From assembly GCA_021286765.1 (NCBI GenBank), contig JAJTBS010000002.1, positions 248,001-312,000 on the forward strand: a DNA stretch of 64,000 bases, in the 5' to 3' direction. The notes below the pieces were generated by a model that worked only from the letters and a program-made list of their open reading frames with translations, was not told the origin of the DNA and made no database searches. This document shows positions 8,337-16,365 of the stretch, piece after piece. The number at the start of each line of letters is the position of its first letter. Position 1 is the first letter of the stretch. Position numbers and translations under genes: made by a program. This stretch comes from Holophagaceae bacterium (GTDB lineage Bacteria > Acidobacteriota > Holophagae > Holophagales > Holophagaceae).

Positions 8337-9069
8337 TCGGCTCCTTCCCTTTTGGGCTAAGGGTGTTTCCATTCCCTACAGAATGGAGAAACTTCCGTTC
8401 AGATTCACGGATATCGCGCAGAGGATTTGGACTGGATGGCAGATAGATAAAGAAGACATAGGGTATTGGCGATTACTCGATCCGTTCCCAGAAGGGCCGC
8501 GCCGCACACTTGAGCGAATGATTTCGGAAGACAGGCGATCCCATACATTTTGGGAATATCCAGATCTGAAGCCTGAGCTCATCTCCCGGCTAAATGTAGA
8601 GTTTGAGACAGATCAATTGATAATCCACCAGCTAAATTCCACCCTCAAGGAAGGCCTGCGTAATTTCGCGGAATCCTCTTTGGTGAAATTATTCAATACT
8701 CACATTTACGCGGAAGAATTCATCCCTTTCCAGGATTCATGGGAGGCCTCGTTATGTAATACAGATCGGGTGAAGGGGATCCTGCCCTCGATTCGGCCCC
8801 TGTCTGAAATGAACTACTGGGTGGCCGAGTTTTCAGTTGGATCTTCCTCGAAACTCGTGCTGCTTGAGGTACTTTCAGATGCGGATTTAGGAAAGCCCTG
8901 CCCGATTGCTATCTGGACTCATGGACAACGAACAGTCGAATTCCTGGAGAGACCAGCGCTCCGGATCGACCCCAACTGGCCACTGCTTTCACGCGTAATT
9001 GCCTCTGCCCGATGGTATTTTCGTTTCCATAGGGCTTATCCAGAGCGGGATATTTATATGAATACCTAA
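8320..9069 (+). CDS. Hypothetical protein, third gene of accessory operon
   Basis: The 249-residue frame starts at GTG 8320 and overlaps the preceding gene by 17 bases. An alternative ATG at 8383 would remove 21 residues, and neither has a good ribosome site. The protein is rich in Trp, Tyr and Phe and looks soluble, with no signal peptide. The N-terminal half is helical and charged, and the second half has strands (YWVAEFSVGSSSKLVLLEVL). I do not recognise a family. GC content is clearly below that of the core genes, as for the rest of this operon, which suggests common acquisition. Confidence 0.55.
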   Translation: MRDQSNRLLPFWAKGVSIPYRMEKLPFRFTDIAQRIWTGWQIDKEDIGYWRLLDPFPEGPRRTLERMISEDRRSHTFWEYPDLKPELISRLNVEFETDQLIIHQLNSTLKEGLRNFAESSLVKLFNTHIYAEEFIPFQDSWEASLCNTDRVKGILPSIRPLSEMNYWVAEFSVGSSSKLVLLEVLSDADLGKPCPIAIWTHGQRTVEFLERPALRIDPNWPLLSRVIASARWYFRFHRAYPERDIYMNT

Positions 9070-9124
9070 GTGCCAACCCGGAGCCAACTTGCTATTTCTT
9101 GCTGAAGATTTATGAGGAACTGCT

Positions 9125-9151
9125 GGGCCAAGCGAATCCTTACTTTGGCCC
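9125..9151 (+). terminator. Possible hairpin terminator after the accessory operon
   Basis: GGGCCAA (9125-9131) pairs with TTGGCCC (9145-9151) across a 13-base loop, about 55 bases after the last operon gene. There is no T-run behind it, so it is only a weak candidate terminator in the gap between convergent genes. Confidence 0.25.
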
Positions 9152-9168
9152 GGCGTAGAATTGGCCTG

Positions 9169-9648
9169 TTAGTTAAATAGTACCACGTGCAGATCCAGCC
9201 CGATCCGTGGCGGGGCGATGGGCGGGGGGGCCATGGGCAGGCGGAAGGCGCCCTCCAGGTCCAGCCGGGCCCTGGGGTCCCGGACTCGGCGAAGCACCCA
9301 GCGGCCATCCAGAAACACATACATGCGGGAGGGATCGCCGGGTACCAGGGCCACGTAGCGCCGTGTTTCGCCCGCGCGCCAGTACCCATTCATCCAAGGC
9401 GGGGCGACATGCCGACGGTCACGGTCGTGATCCCGGTCCTCATCGTAGCGGTGGGCATGGTGATCGCCCTTCCGTTCCTTCCAGTACTCCCGTTCGCGGC
9501 GGTCGTGTTCCTTCCAATAGCGCCGGTCCTCTTTCTGCTCCTCCTTCCACTCCCGGCGCCGCTCCTTGTCGTCGTGGCGGTCGGGAAGGGCCAGGGCGGG
9601 CAGGGCCGAGGCGGCGAGGAGGCAGGCGGTCAGCAGGGGGCGGAACAT
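9169..9648 (-). CDS. Secreted highly charged protein, tandem paralogue A
   Basis: The 159-residue protein has a signal peptide (MFRPLLTACLLAASALPALA, cleavage near residue 20). A long Asp/Glu/Arg/Lys/His-rich segment follows (about 22-85, with repeated WKE, RRE and DRD units), then a short folded domain. The last 25 residues (LPMAPPPI then PRIGLDLHVVLFN) are almost the same as the end of the gene just upstream, so the two arose by duplication while their middle parts diverged. His and Asp abundance may bind metal ions at the cell surface, which is inference. No known family is recognised with certainty. An RcnB-like protein was considered but the match is poor. Confidence 0.65.
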   Translation of the reverse strand: MFRPLLTACLLAASALPALALPDRHDDKERRREWKEEQKEDRRYWKEHDRREREYWKERKGDHHAHRYDEDRDHDRDRRHVAPPWMNGYWRAGETRRYVALVPGDPSRMYVFLDGRWVLRRVRDPRARLDLEGAFRLPMAPPPIAPPRIGLDLHVVLFN

Positions 9649-9656
9649 GATGACTC

Positions 9657-10022
9657 CTAGTTGAAGAGCACGACGTGGAGGTCCACCCCAACCCTGGGCA
9701 GGGGGATGGGCGGAGGTGCGGCGGGCAGGCGGAGAACATCCCGGATCTCGCCCTGGAGCCCCACATCGAAGCCCTTGCGCAGCTCCCAGCGGCCCTCGAT
9801 GAGGAACCAGGCCCGGTCGTGGTAGCGGGGATCCACGGCCACGTAGGGCCGCTCAGGGAGCCGACCGTATTTCTTGGCCAGGCCCGGGGGAAGCCCCCCC
9901 TTCTTGGCCAAGCCGGGAGGCGCGCCTCCCTTTTTGGCGAGCCCCGGAGGGACGCCCTTGTCGTGGCCTCGGCCTTGGGGGCCAGCCAGCAAAGACGAGA
10001 TCAGGAGCAGGGAAGGGAACAT
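9657..10022 (-). CDS. Secreted PPGLAKKGG-repeat protein, tandem paralogue B
   Basis: The 121-residue protein has a short signal peptide (MFPSLLLISSLLAG). Three PPGLAKK units follow at about residues 25-52 (separated by GG dipeptides), then a folded region (RPYVAVDPRYHDRAWFLIEGRWELRK) and the tail LPAAPPPIPLPRVGVDLHVVLFN. The tail is shared with the gene eight bases downstream on the same strand, and the RxYxxLV/DGRW core also aligns. The Pro/Lys repeats are likely extended and basic, in contrast to the acidic/basic alternating repeats of the partner. The protein is exported, probably periplasmic, with unknown function. The two genes look like one transcript. Confidence 0.65.
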   Translation of the reverse strand: MFPSLLLISSLLAGPQGRGHDKGVPPGLAKKGGAPPGLAKKGGLPPGLAKKYGRLPERPYVAVDPRYHDRAWFLIEGRWELRKGFDVGLQGEIRDVLRLPAAPPPIPLPRVGVDLHVVLFN

Positions 10023-10110
10023 GCGGCACCCCAGCGGTGAGGTCCCAAGCCTAGGCCCAAAGCAGGCGGAAGGCCATACACCGAATGGATGATCCAGGTG
10101 CTCGCAAGAC

Positions 10111-10983
10111 TCAGGATGCGGATGCCGCTAGGTCTGAGGCCGGGGGCGAAAGCAGCACGTTGTCGATGAGGCGGGTGCTGCCGACATAGGCGGCCACGCA
10201 CAGGGCGGCGCTGCGATCCACCCGGCCCTGGATAGGTTCCAGGTTCTGGGTGTCCACCAGTTCCAGGTACTGGATGGAGTCCACCCCCGAAAGGGGCTTC
10301 CGGGCGATCTCGACCAGCTTGGCCCCATCCCGTTCCCCAGCCTCGAAGGCGGCCTTCGCGGAAAGGAGGCCTTCGCTCAGCCGGAGGGCCCGGCGCCGGG
10401 CGTCCTCATCGAGGTAGGTGTTGCGGCTGCTCAGGGCCAGGCCATCGGCCTCCCGGACCGTGGGGACCACCACCACATCCACGGGCAGGTTCAGGTCCCG
10501 GGCCATGCGCCGGATGACCACGGTCTGCTGGAAGTCCTTCTGGCCGAAGAAGGCCAGGTCCGGCTCCACCATGTTGAAAAGCTTGGCCACCACCGTGGCG
10601 ACACCGCGGAAATGGCCGGGTCGGAAGCGCCCGCAGAGCGGCTCGGCCAGCCGGCCGGGCTCCACGTGGGTCTGGAAGCCGGTGGGGTAGATCTCGGCGG
10701 CTTCGGGAAGGAAGAGCACAGTGGTGCCGGCTTCCAGGCAGAGGTTCTGGTCCCGCTCCAGGTCCTTGGGATAGCTGGCCAGGTCTTCGCTGGGTCCGAA
10801 CTGGGTGGGGTTCACGAAGATCGACACCACGGTGGCATCGCAGCGGGCGGCGCTCTGGCGGATCAGGGCCCCGTGGCCTTCGTGGAGGAAACCCATGGTG
10901 GGAACGAAGCCGATCCGCTTCCCTGCTTCTCTCAAGGGACGGAGCAGGGCGCGCAAATCAGCGATGGTACGGACAACTCGCAT
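10111..10983 (-). CDS. panC: Pantothenate synthetase PanC
   Basis: PanC condenses pantoate with beta-alanine using ATP, the last step of pantothenate synthesis. The roughly 290-residue protein shows the nucleotidyl-transferase signature PTMGFLHEGH, then FVNPTQFGPSEDL, the FGQKDFQQ substrate segment and LSSRN with its catalytic loop. ATG 10983 opens the family-typical MRVVRTIADL. A TTG six bases upstream has the better-placed AAGGA and could also be used. panB lies directly upstream on the same strand, so panB-panC form a unit. panD is about 4 kb away beyond the accessory operon and the two secreted paralogues. Confidence 0.95.
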   Translation of the reverse strand: MRVVRTIADLRALLRPLREAGKRIGFVPTMGFLHEGHGALIRQSAARCDATVVSIFVNPTQFGPSEDLASYPKDLERDQNLCLEAGTTVLFLPEAAEIYPTGFQTHVEPGRLAEPLCGRFRPGHFRGVATVVAKLFNMVEPDLAFFGQKDFQQTVVIRRMARDLNLPVDVVVVPTVREADGLALSSRNTYLDEDARRRALRLSEGLLSAKAAFEAGERDGAKLVEIARKPLSGVDSIQYLELVDTQNLEPIQGRVDRSAALCVAAYVGSTRLIDNVLLSPPASDLAASAS

Positions 10984-11035
10984 GGACAAAAGCGGGATCC
11001 TTCAGAAGGCACCTGCCAGCTTACCAAGGGGGGCC

Positions 11036-11899
11036 CTAGGGGCGCCACTGGGTCAAAGCCGGACGAACGGCTTCTGGAAGGGTATAGGATTCCCGCTCAT
11101 CCGGGAACCCTCCCGCCCGCACATCCTCGGCCCAGGCGGCCAAGGCGACCCGTAGGTCTTCGAATCCTTCGGCATAGCGCCGAACGAATTTGGGGGAGCT
11201 GCCGGGCAGCAGACCCAGCACATCGTGGATGACCAACACCTGGCCCGAGCAATGGGGGCCGGCTCCGATCCCGATGGTGGGAATCTCCACCGTTTCGGTG
11301 ACCTTGGCGGCCAGGTCGGCGGGGATCCCCTCCAGGACCATGCTGAAGCAGCCGGCGTCCTGAAGCCGCTGGGCATCCTCCAGCAGGCGGAGGGCCTCGC
11401 CCTTGTGCTTGCCCTGGACCTTGTAGCCACCCATGGGGTTGATGCTCTGGGGCGTGAGGCCCAGATGGCCCATGACGGGGATCTCCGCGTCGATCAGGGC
11501 ATGGATCATGGGAAGGCGCTTGGCGCCCCCCTCCAGCTTCACGGCCTGGGCCCCCCGCTGAAGGAAGCCCCCTGCATTGCGCAGGGTGTCCTCCACGCTG
11601 AGGTGGAAGCTCAGGTAGGGCATGTCCGCGATGAGCATGGCTCCCGGGCGGGTGCGGGCCACGGCCTCCAGGTGATGGTTCATCATGGCCATGCTGACGG
11701 GCAGGGTGTTCTCGAAGCCCAGGCAGACGTTCCCCACGCTGTCTCCCACCAGGATGATTTCCACCCCGGCAGCATCGGCGATGCGGGCTGTGACGGCATC
11801 GTAGGCGGTGGTCATCACCAGCTTGCGTCCCGCGCGATGCCAGCTGTGCAGCTGGGACAGGGTGATGCGGGCACGCGAATCGGCGGGCAGGTGGCTCAT
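11036..11899 (-). CDS. panB: 3-methyl-2-oxobutanoate hydroxymethyltransferase PanB
   Basis: PanB makes ketopantoate from alpha-ketoisovalerate with methylene-tetrahydrofolate. The 287-residue protein has the signature metal/substrate motifs: MTTAYDAVTARIADAAG, GDSVGNVCLGFENT, ADMPYLSFH, the KLEGG lysine/glutamate segment, GHLGLTPQS, and IGIGAGPHCSGQVLV with the catalytic Glu region before it (MVLEGIP). The start has GGAGA a few bases upstream. It precedes panC by 46-52 bases on the same strand, so co-expression is expected. The protein is a cytoplasmic, decameric class II enzyme by family knowledge. Confidence 0.95.
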   Translation of the reverse strand: MSHLPADSRARITLSQLHSWHRAGRKLVMTTAYDAVTARIADAAGVEIILVGDSVGNVCLGFENTLPVSMAMMNHHLEAVARTRPGAMLIADMPYLSFHLSVEDTLRNAGGFLQRGAQAVKLEGGAKRLPMIHALIDAEIPVMGHLGLTPQSINPMGGYKVQGKHKGEALRLLEDAQRLQDAGCFSMVLEGIPADLAAKVTETVEIPTIGIGAGPHCSGQVLVIHDVLGLLPGSSPKFVRRYAEGFEDLRVALAAWAEDVRAGGFPDERESYTLPEAVRPALTQWRP

Positions 11900-11960
11900 G
11901 GGGTCTCCGCTGGAGGGTCGAAGCCTGGACCCTCCATCAGACCACCGAACCCGGCGGGCG

Positions 11961-14900
11961 TCACCCGGGATCGGGGAAGGCCGGCAGGTTCATCTGGGTG
12001 GGGGTCCAGTCCACCAGCGGGTCGGCCCGCTCGGGCTGGATGAACCGGAGGCCCACGGCCTCCACGGTCTGCCGGAAGCGGTGCAGGTCCTCCCGGCCCA
12101 GGAAGCTGGTCTCCTGGCCCTCGGGAAGCCGCGCCCACAGCTGCTGGAAGCTGGGGAAGGCATCCTGCATGCGGGCCCGGGCCCCCAGCTTCTCGCCCCG
12201 TTGCAACAGGAGCTGGGCGCCCTCGGCACTGGCCTCGAGGATGATCGCGGGGAACTGCAGGTCGCGGGCGGCGGCCTGGACTTCGCTCCAGGCTTCAAGA
12301 GACTCCAGGGCCACAGCCTCCGAGGCCGGCACCGTGGACAGCAGTAGGGCGTGGGCCCGGTGCCACTCCAGGTCCAGCCAGCGGGATCCCGAGCCCTCGA
12401 CGGGCCCCTTCAGGTTCTCCAGGATGGCCCAACCCTGCTCGGGGGCTTCGAGGCCCGACTGGCGGGCCTCCCGGGCCACGGCCTGGCTGTGGCGGAGCTG
12501 GGCGAGGCGCTGGCGCCAGAGGAGGCCTGTGGATTCGTAGTGATCGGCCGCGGCACGGAAAAGGCGACTCGCGTCCCGCCAGGCGCTGCGGAAGCGGGCC
12601 ACCTCACCCTGCAGGAAGAGGTGGTCCCCCTGCTCCTCGGGCGAAAGAAGGGGTGGCTGGGCGGCCAGGGCCTCGAACTGGGCATGGTCGGCGCCCAGGG
12701 AATCACCCATGGCGGCGAGGGTCCGGGCCCGCCAGATCTGGGTGAGGGAAACCAGGGCTGCGTCGCCCAGACGCTGGGCCCGCGCCAGGGAACGGTCCAG
12801 GTGGGACAGGGCGGGGCCGAGGAATTGCTGGATGCTGCGGACCATGCCGAGGGCCAGGTGCCCCCTGGCCTGGAGGGTGGTGTCGCCTTGCAATCGAGCG
12901 GTCTGCAGGGCCTCCCGCAGCAGGTGGATGCAGGCCTCGGACTGGCCCTGCGCCAGCCGGACCTGGGCGAGGGCGATCTGCACCGAGACCAGGCTGCGGA
13001 AGTCCTGGGCGTGCTCGAGCATCCGCTGGGCCGATTGCATCATGGAGCCGGCCCGCAGGAATTGGGACTGGCCTGCGAGGGCTTGACCGAGGGTGAGCAT
13101 GAGGGCGGCCTGATCCTGGGGCAGAGGCTTGAAGCCGCCCTGGGGATGCAGGCCCTCCTCCAGGGCCCGGATGCCCTTGGTGAGATGGCCCTGGAGCAGG
13201 TGGAGCTGGCCCAGGGCCAGGCGCAGGCGCGGCTGCTCGGGGTGCAGGGGGTGGTCGGTCAGCCGCTCCGAGGCGAACTGGAGGGCCTCCTGGGCCTCGC
13301 TGGGCCGTCGAAGGCGCAGGAACAGGGCGGCCCGCTTGCGGAAGAGCCGGGCTGCGGTGAGGCGGGTGTCCTCGTCGTCGGCGCCCTGGGCCAGGGCGCC
13401 GAGGGCCCGGCCCAGCGAGGCGAGGGCCTCCTCGAAGGGGGAGCGCTCCGCGGGCTCGTCGGGCAGGCGGACCCCGCCGGCCCAGGCATCGGCCAGATGC
13501 TCGTGGAGGCGGGCTTCCTCCCTGGGCGCCGGCTTGAGCTGAAGGGCCTGGGCCACGATCCGCCGGACGTCCTCAGGGGAACCGCTGGTCGCATGGTCGA
13601 GGGAACTGAGCACTGCGGCCAGCGCCGTGGCCTCGTCTGAGGCCAGCGACCGGAGCGGCACAGGGCAGTCCCAACCCTGCTCCTGGAAGGCGGCGGACAG
13701 GGCCCGGGCCAGGCGCTTGAGCTCCGGCTGGGGCGTGTGGGCCAGCACCAGCTCCCGCCAGCGCGGATCGGGGATCAGGGCAAGGCCGCGTTGGAGCTGG
13801 GCCAGCCGGGAGCCCACGGCGCCGTGCAGGGCATCTTCCAGCGCCTCGTCCTGGAGCCCAAGCAGCCGACCCAGCGCACCGGAGGGCAGGGGACGCTCGG
13901 CCAGGGACAACAGGCGCACCAGGGTGGCCGAGGCCGCTGTCAGCCGTTGGAGCCGGCCGAGGAAGATCTGGCGCATCAGGTCCTCTTCCGCCCGCAGGGT
14001 CGCCGGCTGACCCGGCACCAGGCACCACTGGTTCCGGTCCCAGGTGAGGGTCCCGGACTGGTGGGCGAGTTCCAGGAAGTTCCGGAGCAGCCCAGGGTTG
14101 CCCAGGCTCTGGGTGATCAGGTCGGAGCGGAAGGCCTCCGGCAGGTCGTGCTGGCCTAGCAGGTCCTCCATCACCAGGCCCAGGTCCTCGTCCTCCAGGC
14201 GGTTCACACCCACCAGCGCCGCCGTTTCTTCCCCGCGCAGCTGGGTGATGAGGGGCTTGAGCCCCGCGCCCTGGGCGCCCGTGGTCAGGGAGAGAAGCCA
14301 TGGCAGGGTGGAGGCGTGGACCAGTTCCCTGATGAGGTTCAGTACCCCGGGGGTGGCCCGGTCGAGGCCCGAGAGGTGGATGAGGCGGTGGTGCAGGAGG
14401 CCGGCGAAATCCAGAGCCTCCAGGGCCGCCTTGACCTCTTCCGCCTCGGGCACAGCCTCCTGACCGTTCACATGGCGCCCGCCGGTGAGGAAGGCGAAGG
14501 CCTGGACCCGCAGCGAGAGGGTCTTGGCGGCCTCGGGGCGTTCCGCGTAGAAGTCCACTTCGCTGCCGCTCAGCAACGCTTCCAGGAGGCGGCCCAGGAA
14601 CCGACCCGGGGTCTCGTCGGCGGAGGCCGCGAGATGGTGGACCCAGATGCCCTCCCCCTCGGCCACGGCAGAGGCGAAGGCGGCCAGGTGCTCCTTGCCC
14701 ACACCCTCCTCACCCTGAAGCAGGACGATGCGCTCCATGGGGATGGGGGCGCTGAAGCCCAGCATGAGCGACTTGAGGTAGGGGAGCTCCTGGCTGCGAC
14801 CCCGGAGGGGACGGGCGATGGGTTCGGAGAGGTCCCGCGGGTGGTTCCAGGGCAGATCCTCGGACAGGGCTGGAGTTGGAGCTGTCTGGGGCAGGAAGCC

Positions 14901-15365
14901 CGCCACCAATTCCAGGCCCCAGGGGGCCTCGCCGATGACCCGGGGAACCTGGGTGAGGCCGGGCCGGAAGGTGATGACCTCGGGATGGAGGAAGCGGGGG
15001 TGCGGATCCCGGCCAAGCTGGTCGCCGAGGTGCGCCAGCAGTGCCTCCCGCTGGGCCTCGCCCCAGCCGGCCCAGAGTCGCGACAGCGGCGTGCCCTGGA
15101 TGGCCTGGAGGAACCAGGCTTGCTCCCCATCGAAGCCCAGGTGGCTGATGACGGGGTCGAGGGGCGTGGCATCCAGGAATCGCGCGAGGAAGGTGTCCCG
15201 GATGTGGTCGAGATCGCGGTCCGTGGGCAGGGGCGACCAGATCTGTGCGAGGAAGCGGGTGCCATCCAGCTCCCGCCGCATGAAATGCCAGGAACAGCGC
15301 TCCCCACGGCTCAGCTCGGCGAGCCAGGTGTAGCGGTGGGTGCCGAGGAAGCGTGTCACGTCCAC
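11961..15365 (-). CDS. Large pseudokinase-like / P-loop ATPase / TPR protein
   Basis: The 1134-residue protein starts at GTG 15365, with GAGG about eight bases upstream. The open frame continues to 15656 but the extra part is not protein-like. Residues 1-150 follow the order of a Ser/Thr kinase lobe without its catalytic residues. EQAWFLQAIQGTPLSRLW matches the hinge, and a later LHPEVITFRPG takes the place of HRDLKPxN. A P-loop GEEGVGKE is at about 218-225, with a Walker B-like LIHLSGLDRA further on, as in MalT/STAND ATPases. The C-terminal half (about 560-1100) is made of TPR-like helical pairs. PknK-type regulators share this layout, so a signalling role is inferred. It is followed by panB on the same strand. 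Confidence 0.7.
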   Translation of the reverse strand: MDVTRFLGTHRYTWLAELSRGERCSWHFMRRELDGTRFLAQIWSPLPTDRDLDHIRDTFLARFLDATPLDPVISHLGFDGEQAWFLQAIQGTPLSRLWAGWGEAQREALLAHLGDQLGRDPHPRFLHPEVITFRPGLTQVPRVIGEAPWGLELVAGFLPQTAPTPALSEDLPWNHPRDLSEPIARPLRGRSQELPYLKSLMLGFSAPIPMERIVLLQGEEGVGKEHLAAFASAVAEGEGIWVHHLAASADETPGRFLGRLLEALLSGSEVDFYAERPEAAKTLSLRVQAFAFLTGGRHVNGQEAVPEAEEVKAALEALDFAGLLHHRLIHLSGLDRATPGVLNLIRELVHASTLPWLLSLTTGAQGAGLKPLITQLRGEETAALVGVNRLEDEDLGLVMEDLLGQHDLPEAFRSDLITQSLGNPGLLRNFLELAHQSGTLTWDRNQWCLVPGQPATLRAEEDLMRQIFLGRLQRLTAASATLVRLLSLAERPLPSGALGRLLGLQDEALEDALHGAVGSRLAQLQRGLALIPDPRWRELVLAHTPQPELKRLARALSAAFQEQGWDCPVPLRSLASDEATALAAVLSSLDHATSGSPEDVRRIVAQALQLKPAPREEARLHEHLADAWAGGVRLPDEPAERSPFEEALASLGRALGALAQGADDEDTRLTAARLFRKRAALFLRLRRPSEAQEALQFASERLTDHPLHPEQPRLRLALGQLHLLQGHLTKGIRALEEGLHPQGGFKPLPQDQAALMLTLGQALAGQSQFLRAGSMMQSAQRMLEHAQDFRSLVSVQIALAQVRLAQGQSEACIHLLREALQTARLQGDTTLQARGHLALGMVRSIQQFLGPALSHLDRSLARAQRLGDAALVSLTQIWRARTLAAMGDSLGADHAQFEALAAQPPLLSPEEQGDHLFLQGEVARFRSAWRDASRLFRAAADHYESTGLLWRQRLAQLRHSQAVAREARQSGLEAPEQGWAILENLKGPVEGSGSRWLDLEWHRAHALLLSTVPASEAVALESLEAWSEVQAAARDLQFPAIILEASAEGAQLLLQRGEKLGARARMQDAFPSFQQLWARLPEGQETSFLGREDLHRFRQTVEAVGLRFIQPERADPLVDWTPTQMNLPAFPDPG

Positions 15366-15498
15366 GGGTGGGCCTCGGGATTTCCGGCTGGATGGCGAGG
15401 GGGCATGGCCGAGAGTGTACCCCAGCGGCCACCGCGCGCTCCGGGAAGGCCGGGCCCTCCAGGGCGGAGCTCCGACAAGGCTGTACCGACATTTTTCC

Positions 15499-15526
15499 TC
15501 AACTCTGCGTGCTTGTTGGCCGATAG
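15499..15526 (+). promoter_or_regulatory. Possible sigma-28 (FliA-type) promoter
   Basis: TCAACTCT (15499-15506) and GCCGATAG (15519-15526), 12 bases apart, resemble the flagellar sigma-28 consensus TAAAGTTT-N11-GCCGATAA, with 5/8 and 7/8 matches. It sits 60 bases before the ATG of the repeat protein. The -10 match is good but the -35 match and spacing are only fair. An overlapping GTTGGC/GCCAAC inverted repeat is an alternative explanation. Confidence 0.35.
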
Positions 15527-15540
15527 GCAGCCAACCAACA

Positions 15541-15564
15541 GGAATGGGAACGGAGTCCCATTCC
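15541..15564 (+). promoter_or_regulatory. Hairpin in the leader of the repeat protein
   Basis: GGAATGGGA (15541-15549) and TCCCATTCC (15556-15564) form a perfect nine-base inverted repeat with a six-base loop. It ends 13 bases before the ribosome site GGAGGGG of the downstream gene. It could stabilise the message or gate translation. There is no T-run, so it is not an intrinsic terminator. Confidence 0.4.
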
Positions 15565-15585
15565 AACCCGACCCACGGAGGGGTT

Positions 15586-16359
15586 ATGTCAAATCTGAGT
15601 GTCACCACCACCAGCAGCACCACGCCCGCCCTGCAGGACCGTTGGGCCCAGCGCAAAGCCCTCTTCGATCAGCTCGGGCAGGCCCTTCAGGCCGGAGACC
15701 TCAAGGCCGCCCAGGATGCCTTTGCCGCCTTGCGTCCCAGCACAGGATCAGAGGCCCCCCAGGGGGGCTGGGGCCCCCCCCGGGGACCTTTCGCGATCCT
15801 GGCCGATGCCCTGCAGAAGGGGGATCTCGCCGCGGCTCAGGATGCCTTCGCCCAGATCACCCAGCGCCGGGAGCATTCCCACCACGACATCGAAGAAGGC
15901 GGGCATTCCGAGGCAGACTCCTTCAGGCAGATGAAGGCCCTGTTCGATCAGCTCGGGCAGGCCCTGCAGGCCGGGGACCTGGCGGGAGCCCAGGAGGCCT
16001 TTGCCAACCTTCAATCCCGAGCGCCAGGGGATGGTCCCGGCCGCCGGGAAGGTCGCGGAGGCCGTGGCCAGGGGCCCTTCGCTGCCTTGGCGACCGCCCT
16101 GCAGAATGGCGACTTGACCGCAGCCCAGGACGCCTTTGGCCAGATCCAGCAGGCCCGGGGGCATCATCACCGGCACCACGAGGAGGAAACCGAGACCGGG
16201 CCTTCCTCAACCCCTCCCCCTGCTGCCGACCCGGCCACCGCTTCGACCCCCGCTTCGACCCCAGCCTCCGGCTCGTCGACGGGCCAGAACAGAGGCGACG
16301 ATGACGATGACGGTGCTGCGGTCCGGTCTAGGCGGGCGCGGATCGATGTAACGGCCTGA
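15586..16359 (+). CDS. Four-repeat protein with ALQxGDLxAAQxAF motif
   Basis: The 257-residue protein has a strong ribosome site (GGAGGGG) at ATG 15586. It carries four copies of a 23-residue helical unit, consensus FxxLxxALQxGDLxAAQxAFxxL, at about residues 27-49, 69-91, 119-141 and 164-186. Units 1/3 (FDQLGQALQAGDL) and 2/4 (FAxLAxALQxGDL) are closest to each other, so a two-unit block was duplicated, and DNA of units 1 and 3 (15661-15720, 15941-16000) is still highly similar. Linkers are Gly/Pro or His/Glu-rich and the tail is Thr/Pro/Ala followed by a run of Asp. There is no signal peptide. Similar ALQxGDLxxAQxA repeats occur in bacterial proteins of unknown role. Confidence 0.7.
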   Translation: MSNLSVTTTSSTTPALQDRWAQRKALFDQLGQALQAGDLKAAQDAFAALRPSTGSEAPQGGWGPPRGPFAILADALQKGDLAAAQDAFAQITQRREHSHHDIEEGGHSEADSFRQMKALFDQLGQALQAGDLAGAQEAFANLQSRAPGDGPGRREGRGGRGQGPFAALATALQNGDLTAAQDAFGQIQQARGHHHRHHEEETETGPSSTPPPAADPATASTPASTPASGSSTGQNRGDDDDDGAAVRSRRARIDVTA

Positions 16360-16365
16360 GGGCCC

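Noticed and set aside
15481-15585. c-di-GMP (GEMM) riboswitch before the repeat protein
   Set aside because: The conserved GEMM core elements are absent. The hairpins present are simple inverted repeats.
15366-15656. N-terminal extension of the giant ATPase up to 15656
   Set aside because: The extra 97 codons cross the leader of the divergent gene and look non-coding. GTG 15365 has a GAGG site.
14316-16304. Long plus-strand open frame across the ATPase gene and beyond
   Set aside because: It is the reverse frame of the minus-strand ATPase gene and crosses the real repeat protein in another frame. The protein is Gly/Arg/Pro-rich without domains.
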